Shown one piece after another: positions 16,611 to 25,035 of a stretch of 64,000 nucleotides of DNA. Location: contig NZ_CP130427.1 of the NCBI RefSeq assembly GCF_030518795.1, forward strand, positions 6,758,001 through 6,822,000, given 5' to 3'. The first letter of the stretch is position 1; each line of letters opens with the position of its first letter. This DNA is from Micromonospora sp. NBRC 110009 (GTDB lineage Bacteria > Actinomycetota > Actinomycetes > Mycobacteriales > Micromonosporaceae). Below the pieces are notes generated by a model, which did no database searches, was not told the DNA's origin, and was given only the letters and a program-made list of their open reading frames with translations. The position numbers and the translations under genes were made by a program.

Positions 16611-17183
16611 TCAGTGGCGGCAGCGGCGATCACTCGTACTGTGTCGCCGCTGCCGCCTGAGCAGCCAGCGTGGCTTCACGCCCCCGTGCCTATCGATGTG
16701 CTCGCACAGTTCGCGCTCCTCGTACCCGCCAGGAACACCCATGCCGACAGATACCCAGAAGGCTCTCGCGTCTCTCACGTGTCCGCTGCCCGTGAACCAT
16801 CGCAGCCCCGGGTTCTCTTCGCGAAGCGCCCTCAAGCCGGTCGAGGCAAGCCCCTTCCGTTGGTACTCCTCAGCCGTGTACGGCTTGTCCACCCAAGCCG
16901 CTTGGCAGGTCCGGCAAACGATGTACTCGACCACGAAGGCGAACCGGCCGTCCAAGTTCGCTCCTCTACAGCGCCACCCGAAGTACCGGCCCGAGACGGT
17001 GTCCTGCCAAGGTGTTTCGAGTGTCGGAAGTTGGCCGACCGAATACCGCGGGCGCCGGTCGACCCGACCTCGCGTCAGGTGGTACAGCGCGGTTCGGATC
17101 GGCGTCCGACCGGACGAGCGACCGACGCACGTCAGCGCCTGGTCCCGCAGCCGCTGCACCTCCGGCTCGGTCTCCCTCGTCAC
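16611..17183 (-). CDS. GNAT-like acetyltransferase, probable
   Basis: A 190-residue protein from GTG 17183 (VTRETEPEVQRLRDQALTCV). The centre has a CxxC motif (VEYIVCRTCQAAWVDKPY). The C-terminal half resembles the acetyl-CoA binding part of GNAT proteins (YQRKGLASTGLRALREENPG, then ARAFWVSVGMG). The N-terminal 50 residues do not look like a standard GNAT strand order, so the assignment is moderate. The frame stays open upstream through a tRNA-like fragment, which is not coding. Confidence 0.5.
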   Translation of the reverse strand: MTRETEPEVQRLRDQALTCVGRSSGRTPIRTALYHLTRGRVDRRPRYSVGQLPTLETPWQDTVSGRYFGWRCRGANLDGRFAFVVEYIVCRTCQAAWVDKPYTAEEYQRKGLASTGLRALREENPGLRWFTGSGHVRDARAFWVSVGMGVPGGYEERELCEHIDRHGGVKPRWLLRRQRRHSTSDRRCRH

Positions 17184-17225
17184 GCAAGCAACGCTAGCGG
17201 CGGGGCCGACACCGAGCCAGAGCAG

Positions 17226-17260
17226 TGGAGCGCATAGGGGATTTGAACCCCTTACACCCA
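17226..17260 (-). repeat. tRNA-like 3' fragment (T arm and acceptor strand)
   Basis: The minus strand reads AGGGG-TTCAAAT-CCCCT (a canonical T arm) followed by ATGCGCTCCA, like a tRNA 3' acceptor strand. No D arm or anticodon arm can be folded to the right, so it is not a whole tRNA. It may be the displaced 3' end of another tRNA used as an attachment site. The amino-acid identity is not clear to me. Confidence 0.35.
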
Positions 17261-17377
17261 CGGTAGCGAGCGAACATCGCCAATCGGACCGGCGTGACCT
17301 TGGAGAACTATGCAGGATCAACGTGTTTGCCCTAGCGAACTGAGGGTAGACCGGGCAGACCTTTAGAGGAGGAGGTT

Positions 17378-18505
17378 ATGGAAAGAGTTTGGATGCCGAG
17401 ATATGAGCTTGAGCCTGGCGAGAACCAGGCCACGTTGCCGCAGCTGAAAGACGTTGCCATTCGAGAGACTGTGAAAGCCCCCGAAGTCTGGCTGTCCGCC
17501 AAGGATGGAACGCTCTGGCGCTATGGCAGTGCGAGCGCATACCCTCCCCGCCGTGGGAGTCAGGTACCCAGACCAGATGCCATTGCCACTATGGCCGTAG
17601 CACTCAATGACAGCGTGTGGGCCGTGACCTCCTCTGGGGCACTTTGGTGGCGCTCCTCAGATGGGAGATGGGTGAAAATAGGAGTCCCTCCTGGCATCGA
17701 ACCATTGGTAGAGGTCGCAGTAGTGTGGGGGTCGGTATGGGTGTGCCGCGACGATGGCGCGATGTGGCAAACGACGGACAGCAAAACATTCAGCGAGCGG
17801 ACAGCCCTTATTGGATTCAAGCGCCTCGCCGGCCTCAATAATGGTGACCTGTGGGGCATCAATGCGCACGGGTCTCTCCTCTATCGATCCCCCACCACCG
17901 GCAACTGGAATCAGGCCGGACCCGCAACGACGCCGTGGGTTGACGTCTCGGTCAGCGTTGAAGGGAAAGTCTGGCTGGTCAACGGTGCTGGCGAGGTGTG
18001 GACCACGACCGACGGAACAGGATTTCTAAAGATGCCGGGCGAGGGATTTAGCCGAATCGCTGCTGGGGCATACGAGGAAATCTGGGCGGTCAAGACAGAC
18101 GGAACCTTGTGGTGTTGGCAGCCGGCGCCGCCCACGCCGCCTCCGCCTCCGCCTCCGCCCCCTCCGCCTCCGCCCCCTCCGCCTCCGCCCCCTCCGACAG
18201 AAGTCAGGCCCCAACTGCAGGTGTCCACGAGCGGGTCGGGGGAGAGCACCGTCTTCCATCTGACGGGATCGGGGTTTCTCGCCAATGCAGAAGTTACTAT
18301 CCGGGGGGCACGGATCGGAACAGACGGAGTATTTGACTACTACTGGATCACTCGGGCATCCGGTCAACGATCTATAGCCATCGACCTCCCAATTCCGTGC
18401 CTTTCCGGTATCCAGATCAGTTTCTCGGCCAATGATGGCCGTCCCGACCCAGGCGATCTAACCAACCGCTTCTGGAGCAACACGGTCCCTGCCAATTGCC
18501 CCTGA
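17378..18505 (+). CDS. Tectonin-repeat beta-propeller protein with proline hinge and C-terminal beta domain
   Basis: A 375-residue protein with a strong GAGGAGG ribosome site. Residues 20-248 contain about six repeats of roughly 36 residues ending in motifs such as VWAVTSSGALWWRSSDG, LWGINAHGSLLYRS and IWAVKTDGTLWCW, which are tectonin repeats that close a six-bladed lectin-like propeller. Residues 249-273 are almost pure proline, encoded by CCT/CCG/CCC runs. The last 100 residues form a beta domain (STVFHLTGSGFLANAEVTIR) resembling IPT/Ig folds. There is no signal peptide or membrane helix. Tectonins bind carbohydrates or lipopolysaccharide; the ligand and location here are unknown. Confidence 0.75.
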   Translation: MERVWMPRYELEPGENQATLPQLKDVAIRETVKAPEVWLSAKDGTLWRYGSASAYPPRRGSQVPRPDAIATMAVALNDSVWAVTSSGALWWRSSDGRWVKIGVPPGIEPLVEVAVVWGSVWVCRDDGAMWQTTDSKTFSERTALIGFKRLAGLNNGDLWGINAHGSLLYRSPTTGNWNQAGPATTPWVDVSVSVEGKVWLVNGAGEVWTTTDGTGFLKMPGEGFSRIAAGAYEEIWAVKTDGTLWCWQPAPPTPPPPPPPPPPPPPPPPPPPPTEVRPQLQVSTSGSGESTVFHLTGSGFLANAEVTIRGARIGTDGVFDYYWITRASGQRSIAIDLPIPCLSGIQISFSANDGRPDPGDLTNRFWSNTVPANCP

Positions 18506-18860
18506 CTGGGCAGCGTGGTCAGTGTGAGGGACGCGAGCGCCCAGGCTCGCGGCTCAGCCAGGGTTCACTGTTGAATGAGCTGCGGCATTCCGAGCAGGGC
18601 GCCCAGTTGGTCGGCCGTGAAGCCAAGTTTGACGTTGACCTCAGAGCGGTGGCCCGGGCCGTCGCCGACGGGGAGCTGGACCTGGCACCGGGTGGGGACC
18701 GAGCCGGACTCATGCCAGCAACAGATGAAATGCTGCTTCGTCGTCGCAGCGACCTTGCTGGTCTTGACCTTGGACGCTGACGTCTAAGCTGCTCGGATCG
18801 CGCCGGCTGCAGCGCTGCCGCTTCCCAACCATCCCGTCGGCCTTCGTCCGCACATTCGTG

Positions 18861-18937
18861 GAGCGGGTGGGGCCTGCCCGGTCAAGGTGGAGCACCCTAC
18901 GTCTGAACGACCTTGACCGGGCAGGCCCCACCCGCTC
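18861..18937. repeat. Perfect 28-bp inverted repeat with 21-nt loop
   Basis: The left arm (18861-18888) starts GAGCGGGTGGGGCCTGCCCG and the right arm (18910-18937) is its exact reverse complement, ending CCCCACCCGCTC. The loop is 18889-18909. No U-tract follows on either strand. The arms are far longer than needed for a terminator. Nothing in the loop looks like a gene. Confidence 0.85.
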
Positions 18938-19156
18938 GGCTCTGCCCGGACGGAGGTCGTCGGGATGGCGCCAACTATCCCGGAGTGCCTGAGGACCCGC
19001 CGGAGGCACTTCCCTTGTGTCGACTGATGCTGAAGCCCCGGATCTGCCAGTACGCATGGCGGCCCGGGGCTTCGTCGTATGTCGCGCCGCCGGCGGGCTG
19101 CAACCGACGCGCTGGCGGCCGAAGGCCAGAGGCGCGGCGGCGGGCCATGGGCCCGG

Positions 19157-19214
19157 CCCAGGGTCGGCGGCGCGCGCGGCCCGCGAAGCGGGCCGCCTTG
19201 ATCTCGTACAGAAA
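19157..19214. repeat. Interspersed GC-rich hairpin repeat, copy 2
   Basis: A perfect hairpin GCGGCCCGC-GAA-GCGGGCCGC (19176-19196) followed by CTTGATCTCGTACAGAAAG. It shares flanks and stem core with copy 1 at 9015-9072. The match extends about 20 bp upstream (GGCCCAGGGTCGGCGG type) and 15 bp downstream of the stem. Confidence 0.55.
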
Positions 19215-19386
19215 GTCCTCACACCGCTTGGTCCAGCCGACTGTGTCGTGTCACGGGACATGCTTGACATGCGCGTCCCACCAGATGCTTGACATGACCG
19301 CCAATCGACTGGTGCTCGCGCTCCACCTTCGGTTAACCGACGTCCGCGTGGTCTCCCCGTTGCGGGCCTGGGCCACAATCCAGGCT

Positions 19387-20073
19387 GTGCCACCTTCGCT
19401 CCCTCGGTCCGGCAGCGCACGGCGCCGCCGACTTTCCCTGGTCGCTTGCTTCACGGTGCCTGGGTTGATCGCGGCGCTCGCCGACCTGTTCGCCTGGTCG
19501 GAGGAGCTGCCTATGGTTGCGCTGGTCATAGCGATGGTGGTTGCGAGCGTACTTGTCTGGAACAGCGTGTGGAGCGAGGCTTCGCTCGCCGTGAAGGCGG
19601 TCGCGATGGCCGCATTCGTCGCCTCCTTCTTCTGGGTGCTCACGATGATGGAGGCCCCTCGGCTCACTGTGCTCGCCCTGCATGGGGAGCCGGTGGTCGC
19701 GACAGTCGTGGACCACGACGTCGCCCATTACTCCACCCGCTCAGGCGGATTCGACGTGCACTGCTACAGCCTGCGGCTCAGCGACGGCACACCCTTGTTC
19801 GGGGACATCTGCCGGCACTGGGACGATGAGTTCGCCGTAGGTGAGACGCTCACCGTGCTGGTCGATCCGAGCGGCCTGATCGCACCTGAAACCCCGGATG
19901 AAGTTGCCGACGCCCGCATCTGGCAGATCCTCGGGCTCGTGGGCCTCGTGGCGACCCTCGCCTTGTGCTGGGTCAGTGGTGGGCCCCCACCGCGGGTGGG
20001 TAGCGGCCGCCTCCCTCCGCGACGGCTGCCTCGTCCACCACGTTCCAAACGTCGCAGCAAGTACGAACCCTGA
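19387..20073 (+). CDS. Membrane protein, DUF3592-like
   Basis: About 228 residues from GTG 19387; ATG 19285 or 19294 would add a poor N-terminus. Three helices lie near residues 18-90 (LVACFTVPGLIAALADLFAW, PMVALVIAMVVASVLVWNSV, AVAMAAFVASFFWVLTMM). A beta domain follows (PVVATVVDHDVAHYSTRSGG ... VGETLTVLVDPSG), then one more helix and a basic tail (RLPRPPRSKRRSKYEP). The helix, beta-domain, helix arrangement parallels the genes at 11681 and 60795. Function unknown. Confidence 0.6.
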   Translation: MPPSLPRSGSARRRRLSLVACFTVPGLIAALADLFAWSEELPMVALVIAMVVASVLVWNSVWSEASLAVKAVAMAAFVASFFWVLTMMEAPRLTVLALHGEPVVATVVDHDVAHYSTRSGGFDVHCYSLRLSDGTPLFGDICRHWDDEFAVGETLTVLVDPSGLIAPETPDEVADARIWQILGLVGLVATLALCWVSGGPPPRVGSGRLPPRRLPRPPRSKRRSKYEP

Positions 20074-20370
20074 TTAACCACTGCTTGCCTAGATCATCTG
20101 TCAGGCATGTCCTGGGACGGATTCGTCAAGCATGTGGTGGGGCTAGACATTGGTCCAGCCGACTGTCCGGTCTCAGGACCTGCGTGACAGATCGGTATCA
20201 GGACCTGGGTAACACTCCGCCACCTGTAGCAATGGCCGGCCTCTACCGTCGCCCGCCACAGGCGAGGGCATTCGACCCCAGGCTGCGCCGGCACATCCAC
20301 ATCCACCAGCGCTGCCGGGTGGTACGACTGTTTCAGAGGCTGACAGAAGCGGCAGAAACGGGGCGAACCG

Positions 20371-21546
20371 ATGACGGGTGGCGCAGCCCGGCTGCTGCGG
20401 GAACGGGAGGAGCATGGGGCGACGTTCCTGGACCTGTTCCTCGACCTGGTATTCGTCTTCGCGCTCTTCCGGCTCTCGCAAGGGCTGCTGGCGCATCTGA
20501 ACTGGAGCGGCGCCATCCAGACGGTGCTGCTGCTGCTCGCTGTGTGGCGGGTGTGGTCCGGGACGTCGGAGGTAAGCGACAGGTTCGACCCCCGACGGCC
20601 GGCGATACATCTGCTGATCATCGGGTGCATGTTCGGCAGCATGGTGCTGGCGGCCGCGGCACCTGAGGCATTCGGCGCACATGGCCCGCTCTTCGCCGGC
20701 ACGTACGTCGCCGTCCAGGTAGGCCGCGCCCTCGTTCTCGTGATCATTACGCGGGGCGACGAGCGGCAGCCTACCGAGATGCGGCTGCTGTTCTGGTACG
20801 GCGTGTCGGCCGTGCCCTGGCTCGCAGGTGCCTTCGTGCAGGGATGGCCGCGGGGGGTGCTGTGGTCGCTGGCGCTGGCCGTTGACTGGACGGTGCCCAG
20901 ACTCGGCTGGCCCACGCCGAGGATGGGCCGCGCGAGCGCGGCGGAGTTTGCGATCTCGGGCGAGTTCCTGGCGGAGCGGCAGCGGCAGTTCTTCATCATC
21001 GCGCTCGGCGAGCTGATCCTGGTCACGGGGCTGGCGTTCACCAGCGACGGCTTCGAGGCGAACCGCAGCGCGGCGGCCGTGGTGGCGTTCGCGACCACGG
21101 CGCTGCTCTGGCGGATCTACATCTACCGTGCCGGGGAGGTGCTGGGCGCCGCCGTCGCCGTCGCCCCCGATCCGCTTCGGGTTGCCGTGTCGGCGATATC
21201 CGCCCACCCGGTCATGGTCGCCGGCATCGTCGCGATCGCCGTCGGCGACGAGCTCGTCATCGATCACCCGTTCGGGCACACCCCACCGGCGTGGGCCGCC
21301 GTCATCCTCGGCGGACCCGCACTGTTCCTCGCCGGACGGGCCATCTTCGAGCACACGGTGTTCGGCCGGGTGTCCAGAGACCGCGTGGCCGGGATCCTCG
21401 TGCTCGCCGCCATCTCCCCGGCAACGATCTTCCTGCCGCCAGTGCTGGTCGCCGCCGCCGCTGCCATCGTCCTGGCTGGGATCGCCGTAACCGACGCAGC
21501 CCGCGCCCGGGGGCGCCCACCCGAGCCGCCCTCACGACCCGGCTAG
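20371..21546 (+). CDS. Low-temperature-requirement LtrA family membrane protein
   Basis: A 391-residue protein with about ten membrane helices. The N-terminal signature (HGATFLDLFLDLVFVFALFR) and the central FFIIALGELILVTG are diagnostic of the LtrA family, named for a Listeria locus; the biochemical role is unknown. ATG 20371 gives the normal family start. Full length and no lesion. It is followed directly by a truncated IS256-type transposase on the other strand. Confidence 0.9.
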   Translation: MTGGAARLLREREEHGATFLDLFLDLVFVFALFRLSQGLLAHLNWSGAIQTVLLLLAVWRVWSGTSEVSDRFDPRRPAIHLLIIGCMFGSMVLAAAAPEAFGAHGPLFAGTYVAVQVGRALVLVIITRGDERQPTEMRLLFWYGVSAVPWLAGAFVQGWPRGVLWSLALAVDWTVPRLGWPTPRMGRASAAEFAISGEFLAERQRQFFIIALGELILVTGLAFTSDGFEANRSAAAVVAFATTALLWRIYIYRAGEVLGAAVAVAPDPLRVAVSAISAHPVMVAGIVAIAVGDELVIDHPFGHTPPAWAAVILGGPALFLAGRAIFEHTVFGRVSRDRVAGILVLAAISPATIFLPPVLVAAAAAIVLAGIAVTDAARARGRPPEPPSRPG

Positions 21547-21559
21547 TTACTAGCCGGAA

Positions 21560-21990
21560 CGTGTCCCCCGTTCTGTCACGGAGGTCGGTGAACCGGGCTC
21601 GGGCGGCGGCTTCGGTCGGCGCGGTGTAGACCGGCCGCAGGGCTTTGGCGACGGCGTCCCAGTGCTGCCGGCCGGCATACCAGAACGAGGCCCGCAGCAG
21701 GTGGATCTCACAGGTTTGCACGACCGCTTCCGGCCACACGTCGGCGATCGGATCCGGCAAGCCTTTGAGCCCGTCGCAGACCACCATGCACGCATCCGCG
21801 ACGCCCCGGTTCTTGAGCTCGGTGAGGACCTGCAGCCAGAACTTGGCGCCTTCGCCACCGTCGCCGGCCCACAGGCCGAGGATGTCCCGGGTGCAGTCCA
21901 CGGTGACGGCCAAGGCCAGGTAGATAGGCCGGTTGGCGACCTTCCCATCGCGGCCGATCTTCAGAAGATCACCGGATAGACCGGGTCCAG
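21560..21990 (-). pseudogene. IS256/Mutator-family transposase fragment
   Basis: Encodes the middle of a Mutator transposase: GKVANRPIYLALAVTVD, DILGLWAGDGGEGAKFWLQV, VCDGLKGLPDPIADVWP and TCEIHLLRASFWYAGRQHW, ending RFTDLRDRTGDTF. The N-terminal 150 residues and the C-terminal third with the catalytic Glu are missing, so it cannot be active. It marks a recombination scar between ltrA and the DUF421 gene. Confidence 0.85.
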
Positions 21991-22070
21991 GGCGGACGGT
22001 CCGGGGGCTACCCTGCCCTCCGGACGGCAACCGGCCGACCCGTCCGATTTCGGCTCGCACGAGCTGACGC

Positions 22071-22559
22071 TCAGGCGTCCTCGTCGCCGGTCAGCACGGA
22101 AAGCCGTCCCCGCCCCTCCAGCACGGCGAGCCGTACGGCGCGCGGATCGCTCACCCCGTGCTGGCGGAGCAGCGCGTCGAGGTCGCCTCGAGTCATCCCC
22201 ATGCGGCGCAGCTCGTCGTGCCGGACCTGCCCGCGTGCGATCACCACCACTGGCCCCTGCTCGAGCATCCGCCGCCCGATACGGGTCAGCCGGAGCCGGG
22301 TGATCAGCGCGTGGGTGGCCAGGATGACGAGCAAGGTCACCGCGCCGGCGAGGTAGCTGGCGTCGGGTGCGGTCGGCAGCCGCCCGACGATGGCGCCCAC
22401 GGCGATGGCGGCCACGAAGTCGTACGGGGACAACTCGGCGAGGGTGCGCCGACCGGCGGCGCGCATCCCTACCACGGCAGTGACGTAGAGCAGGAACGCC
22501 TTGGCCGCGATCCAGCCCAGTCGGCCCGGCTCGCCGATCAGCTCCGCGAACATGCTCAT
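22071..22559 (-). CDS. DUF421 (YetF-like) membrane protein
   Basis: A 162-residue protein. Three N-terminal helices include the family motif GMRAAGRRTLAELSPYDFV and IAVGAIVGRLPTAPDASYLA. A small cytoplasmic alpha/beta domain follows (EQGPVVVIARGQVRHDELRR, MTRGDLDALLRQHGV). Complete and of usual short length for actinobacterial DUF421 proteins. ATG 22559 and ATG 22553 are both possible starts. Role unknown; relatives are linked to envelope stress. Confidence 0.85.
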   Translation of the reverse strand: MSMFAELIGEPGRLGWIAAKAFLLYVTAVVGMRAAGRRTLAELSPYDFVAAIAVGAIVGRLPTAPDASYLAGAVTLLVILATHALITRLRLTRIGRRMLEQGPVVVIARGQVRHDELRRMGMTRGDLDALLRQHGVSDPRAVRLAVLEGRGRLSVLTGDEDA

Positions 22560-22634
22560 CGCTCGTCCGCCGGCGGCACCCGGCCGCCGCGGAGATCACC
22601 CGGCTGCTGGCGTCGCGGCCGGTGGCCCGGTCGG

Positions 22635-22850
22635 TCAGGCACGTCGCCGGGACCGGGCCAGGGCGTAGCCGAGCAGCAGGCCCAGGCCTACGGTGGTCAC
22701 GACCCGGATGGACAGGACGGAACAAACCTTGCCGAAACCCTCCCGGGGATCCACCACAGTGCCGGCGAGGTCGCCGGCCGTACCAACCAGCACGTCACCG
22801 AGCCGACTGAGATTTATGACGTTCCCCTTCCCTCTGCCGCCATCTGCCAC
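22635..22850 (-). CDS. Small hypothetical membrane protein
   Basis: A 71-residue protein: a soluble N-terminus (VINLSRLGDVLVGTAGDLAG) and one C-terminal membrane helix (VVTTVGLGLLLGYALARSRR) ending in arginines. It is 75 bp upstream of the DUF421 gene on the same strand, and the pair could be co-transcribed. No family recognised. Confidence 0.5.
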   Translation of the reverse strand: MADGGRGKGNVINLSRLGDVLVGTAGDLAGTVVDPREGFGKVCSVLSIRVVTTVGLGLLLGYALARSRRRA

Positions 22851-22886
22851 CAGGCCGGTACCCGCGCTCTGTGCGACGAAACGGCA

Positions 22887-23332
22887 TCACCGCGCCGGGC
22901 GCCCGAACACCTCGTCAGCGGTCCGCTCACCCTCGGCCACCAGCACCTCGTCACCGGCGCAGCACGGTCTCCCGGCCGAGCCGGAGCTGTTCGCCGTCGC
23001 GGGCCACCGGGCTGACCCACACACCTTCGTCGCGGCTCAGCTCGAAAAGTGGGCGGCGGTCGGGCCCGGGCGCCCTTTCGATCGTGTAGTGCCGCAAGCC
23101 CGCCGGTTCGCCCTACACCCGGATGCCGACCGCCCATGGTTCCAGCGGGATGGTGCGCATCGGCACACCAGCGGGCGACCAGCGGGACGAGTCCGCCCTG
23201 CACCACGATCGAGAAGGCGACCACGGCGAAGATGATGTCGAAAAGCCGCAGATCCTGCTCCAGGTCGGCGGTAAGGATGAAGGTGCCGAGCAGGATGGGC
23301 ACCGCCCCTTTAAGCCCGACCAGAATGTTTTC
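22887..23332 (-). pseudogene. Cation/proton antiporter (CPA1, K+/H+ type) C-terminal remnant
   Basis: Starts inside the last membrane helices (ENILVGLKGAVPILLGTF, IIFAVVAFSIVVQGGLVPLV). After at least two lesions it continues in another frame as a TrkA-C-like cytosolic domain (RHYTIERAPGPDRRPLFELS, GEQLRLGRETVLRAGDEVLV), ending VFGRPAR. More than half of the gene is missing. A decayed fragment. Confidence 0.7.
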
Positions 23333-23520
23333 AGGCGGAGCCGACAATACGCAGGTCGCGAGCGTCGGCCGGGCGGCCGAGGGCTGTGGCGGTGCCGTGG
23401 GTTGCTGCCTCTTTGCTGAAAGGCGGCCGGGCGGTGACGGGCCCACAGCCGTTGTCTTGCATCGGCGCAGGCGCTTTCATTCGTCCTACGCTTCCAGCGC
23501 TCCGAGTGCCTTACGGCGGA

Positions 23521-23988
23521 CTATCGGTGGCGGGCGGCGCGCAGCGACTCGGCAGCTGTCAGGAGAGCGGCACCGAGGAGCACTGTGTCCTTCAACAGGA
23601 ATTGCCCCAGCTGGGAAAGGCTGAAAATCCCCTGCCCTTTCTGCCGAGCCTCGGGCGTCGTGGCCAGGAAACTGAGCGTGGTGAGGAACATCCCCACCGC
23701 CCCGAAACTACCGATCGCCGACGCTCTAGGCGCAAGCGGCTTCGCGGCGATCAGAGAGCCCACGGTGATCTCCGTGACCCCGATGAGTCGGTTGAGCTTT
23801 TGGGCGCCCAGCTTCTCGCGGAATCGCGAGAACAGCGGACTCGAGGTGACCAGGGGCTCGTCATTTTCGACCTCGTACTGCTGGAACTTGAGCGCACCGA
23901 TCCACAAGATGTTCGTGGCCAGTGCGCAGCGCAGGACTGAGAAGCTTACGGAAGCGAGGTCATCGGCCGAGGCGCGTCGTGTGCCCAT
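23521..23988 (-). CDS. DUF417 (YkgB/RclC-like) membrane protein
   Basis: A 155-residue protein with the DUF417 signature NILWIGALKFQQYEVENDEP, VTSSPLFSRF and a second conserved block LNRLIGVTEITVGSLIAAKP, with four predicted membrane helices. In enterobacteria the family member RclC belongs to a reactive-chlorine response, but there is no rcl neighbour here. Full length. Likely functional cargo. Confidence 0.85.
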   Translation of the reverse strand: MGTRRASADDLASVSFSVLRCALATNILWIGALKFQQYEVENDEPLVTSSPLFSRFREKLGAQKLNRLIGVTEITVGSLIAAKPLAPRASAIGSFGAVGMFLTTLSFLATTPEARQKGQGIFSLSQLGQFLLKDTVLLGAALLTAAESLRAARHR

Positions 23989-24218
23989 CGCTCGCTCCTA
24001 GTCGCTGTGTCGACGGTCGGCGTGCTGGCGGACCCTTACCCGCTGGCGCCAGCCACACACGCCGCTGCGCGTATGCGGATCACGCTGACCGAGATGCCTC
24101 ACCGGCCGATGTGCTCTCATGTTTGAGACGGCATCTTGGTCGCCTTCCTCACCTGGTGGCGGAGTTCATCAGATCCGCCGCCACCGGCATTGCATCGGGT
24201 GCCCTGGAGTGAACGGAG

Positions 24219-24923
24219 ATGATTGTGCAACCGACGTGGCTCGTGATGCTTTCGTGGGCTGTGCTCTTTGTGGTGTTGGCCAGCACCGCCGTTGTCGTTG
24301 TTGACCAATTTGTTTTTGGATATCGCCAGCCGGTCAAGGTCATGGAGATAGTCTGGCCGGCGACCGCCCTCTACCTTGGCCCAGCAGCCGTCCTGGCCTA
24401 CAGAAAGTGGGGTAGACCCCAGTCTCCCCGGTGGCTGGACCGGCACGGCAACCCGCCCAGGAGGTCGCGACATGCTCCTACGATAATCCAAACTTATCAT
24501 TGTGCGACGCACTGCACTCTGGGTGTCATCATTGCTACGCCTATCACCTACGGCGTTGGCCTCGAAATATTCGGCAGCGCAGTGTGGCCGGAAGTCGTCG
24601 GCGACTATGTAGGCGCAGTGGCCATAGGCGTTGCATTTCGCTACTCTGCTGAGGCTCACACGGGTGGTCGAAGAGCGTGGGCCGCAATGCGGAAATTTTT
24701 CAGGGCGGACCTGCTGACCGTGTCCGTCTTCGAGCTCGCCCTATTAGGTTGGCTGGCGCTAATGCATTTTCTTGTTTTCCACGAGACCCTGCGACCTAGT
24801 AGTCCGGTGTTTTGGCTCATTATCCAGGTCGGGTTAATCATCGGTTTCTTCGCCGCTTGGCCGCCAACCTCGTTGCTGATCCGCCGCGGCGTCAAAACGG
24901 AATTGCTGGGCGCGCCGCAGTAG
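24219..24923 (+). CDS. DUF4396 membrane protein
   Basis: A 234-residue protein with two N-terminal helices (WLVMLSWAVLFVVLASTAVV) and a His/Cys-rich motif YHCATHCTLGVIIATPI that is the family signature. Further helices follow (LLTVSVFELALLGWLALMHF, VFWLIIQVGLIIGFFAAW). The conserved His-Cys pairs suggest metal or haem binding. ATG 24219 has GGAGATG-like sequence just upstream. Base composition is clearly less GC-rich than its neighbours, suggesting separate origin. Function unknown. Confidence 0.8.
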   Translation: MIVQPTWLVMLSWAVLFVVLASTAVVVVDQFVFGYRQPVKVMEIVWPATALYLGPAAVLAYRKWGRPQSPRWLDRHGNPPRRSRHAPTIIQTYHCATHCTLGVIIATPITYGVGLEIFGSAVWPEVVGDYVGAVAIGVAFRYSAEAHTGGRRAWAAMRKFFRADLLTVSVFELALLGWLALMHFLVFHETLRPSSPVFWLIIQVGLIIGFFAAWPPTSLLIRRGVKTELLGAPQ

Positions 24924-25035
24924 GTGGTGATGCGCCGGCACCCTGGGGCGGAGTGGTGCACGTTGAGCTTGGTGTCAACGCAGAACGTCGAATGCCAGGC
25001 GGGGCGGCCCAGGCAGCAACCACCAGGACAGAGCG

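Larger units (their letters stand above)
18506..19386. other. Long non-coding interval with hairpin and repeat
   Basis: About 880 bp without a convincing gene. It holds the perfect 28-bp inverted repeat (18861-18937) and copy 2 of the GC-rich hairpin repeat (19157-19214). A short plus-strand frame at 18496-18780 has a protein-like middle (LVGREAKFDVDLRAVARAVA) but no clear start signal; it may be the remnant of a small gene. Confidence 0.5.

Noticed and set aside
18125..18196. CCT/CCG/CCC tandem repeat considered as a CRISPR or satellite
   Set aside because: It is in frame and encodes the proline hinge of the tectonin protein; there are no spacers.
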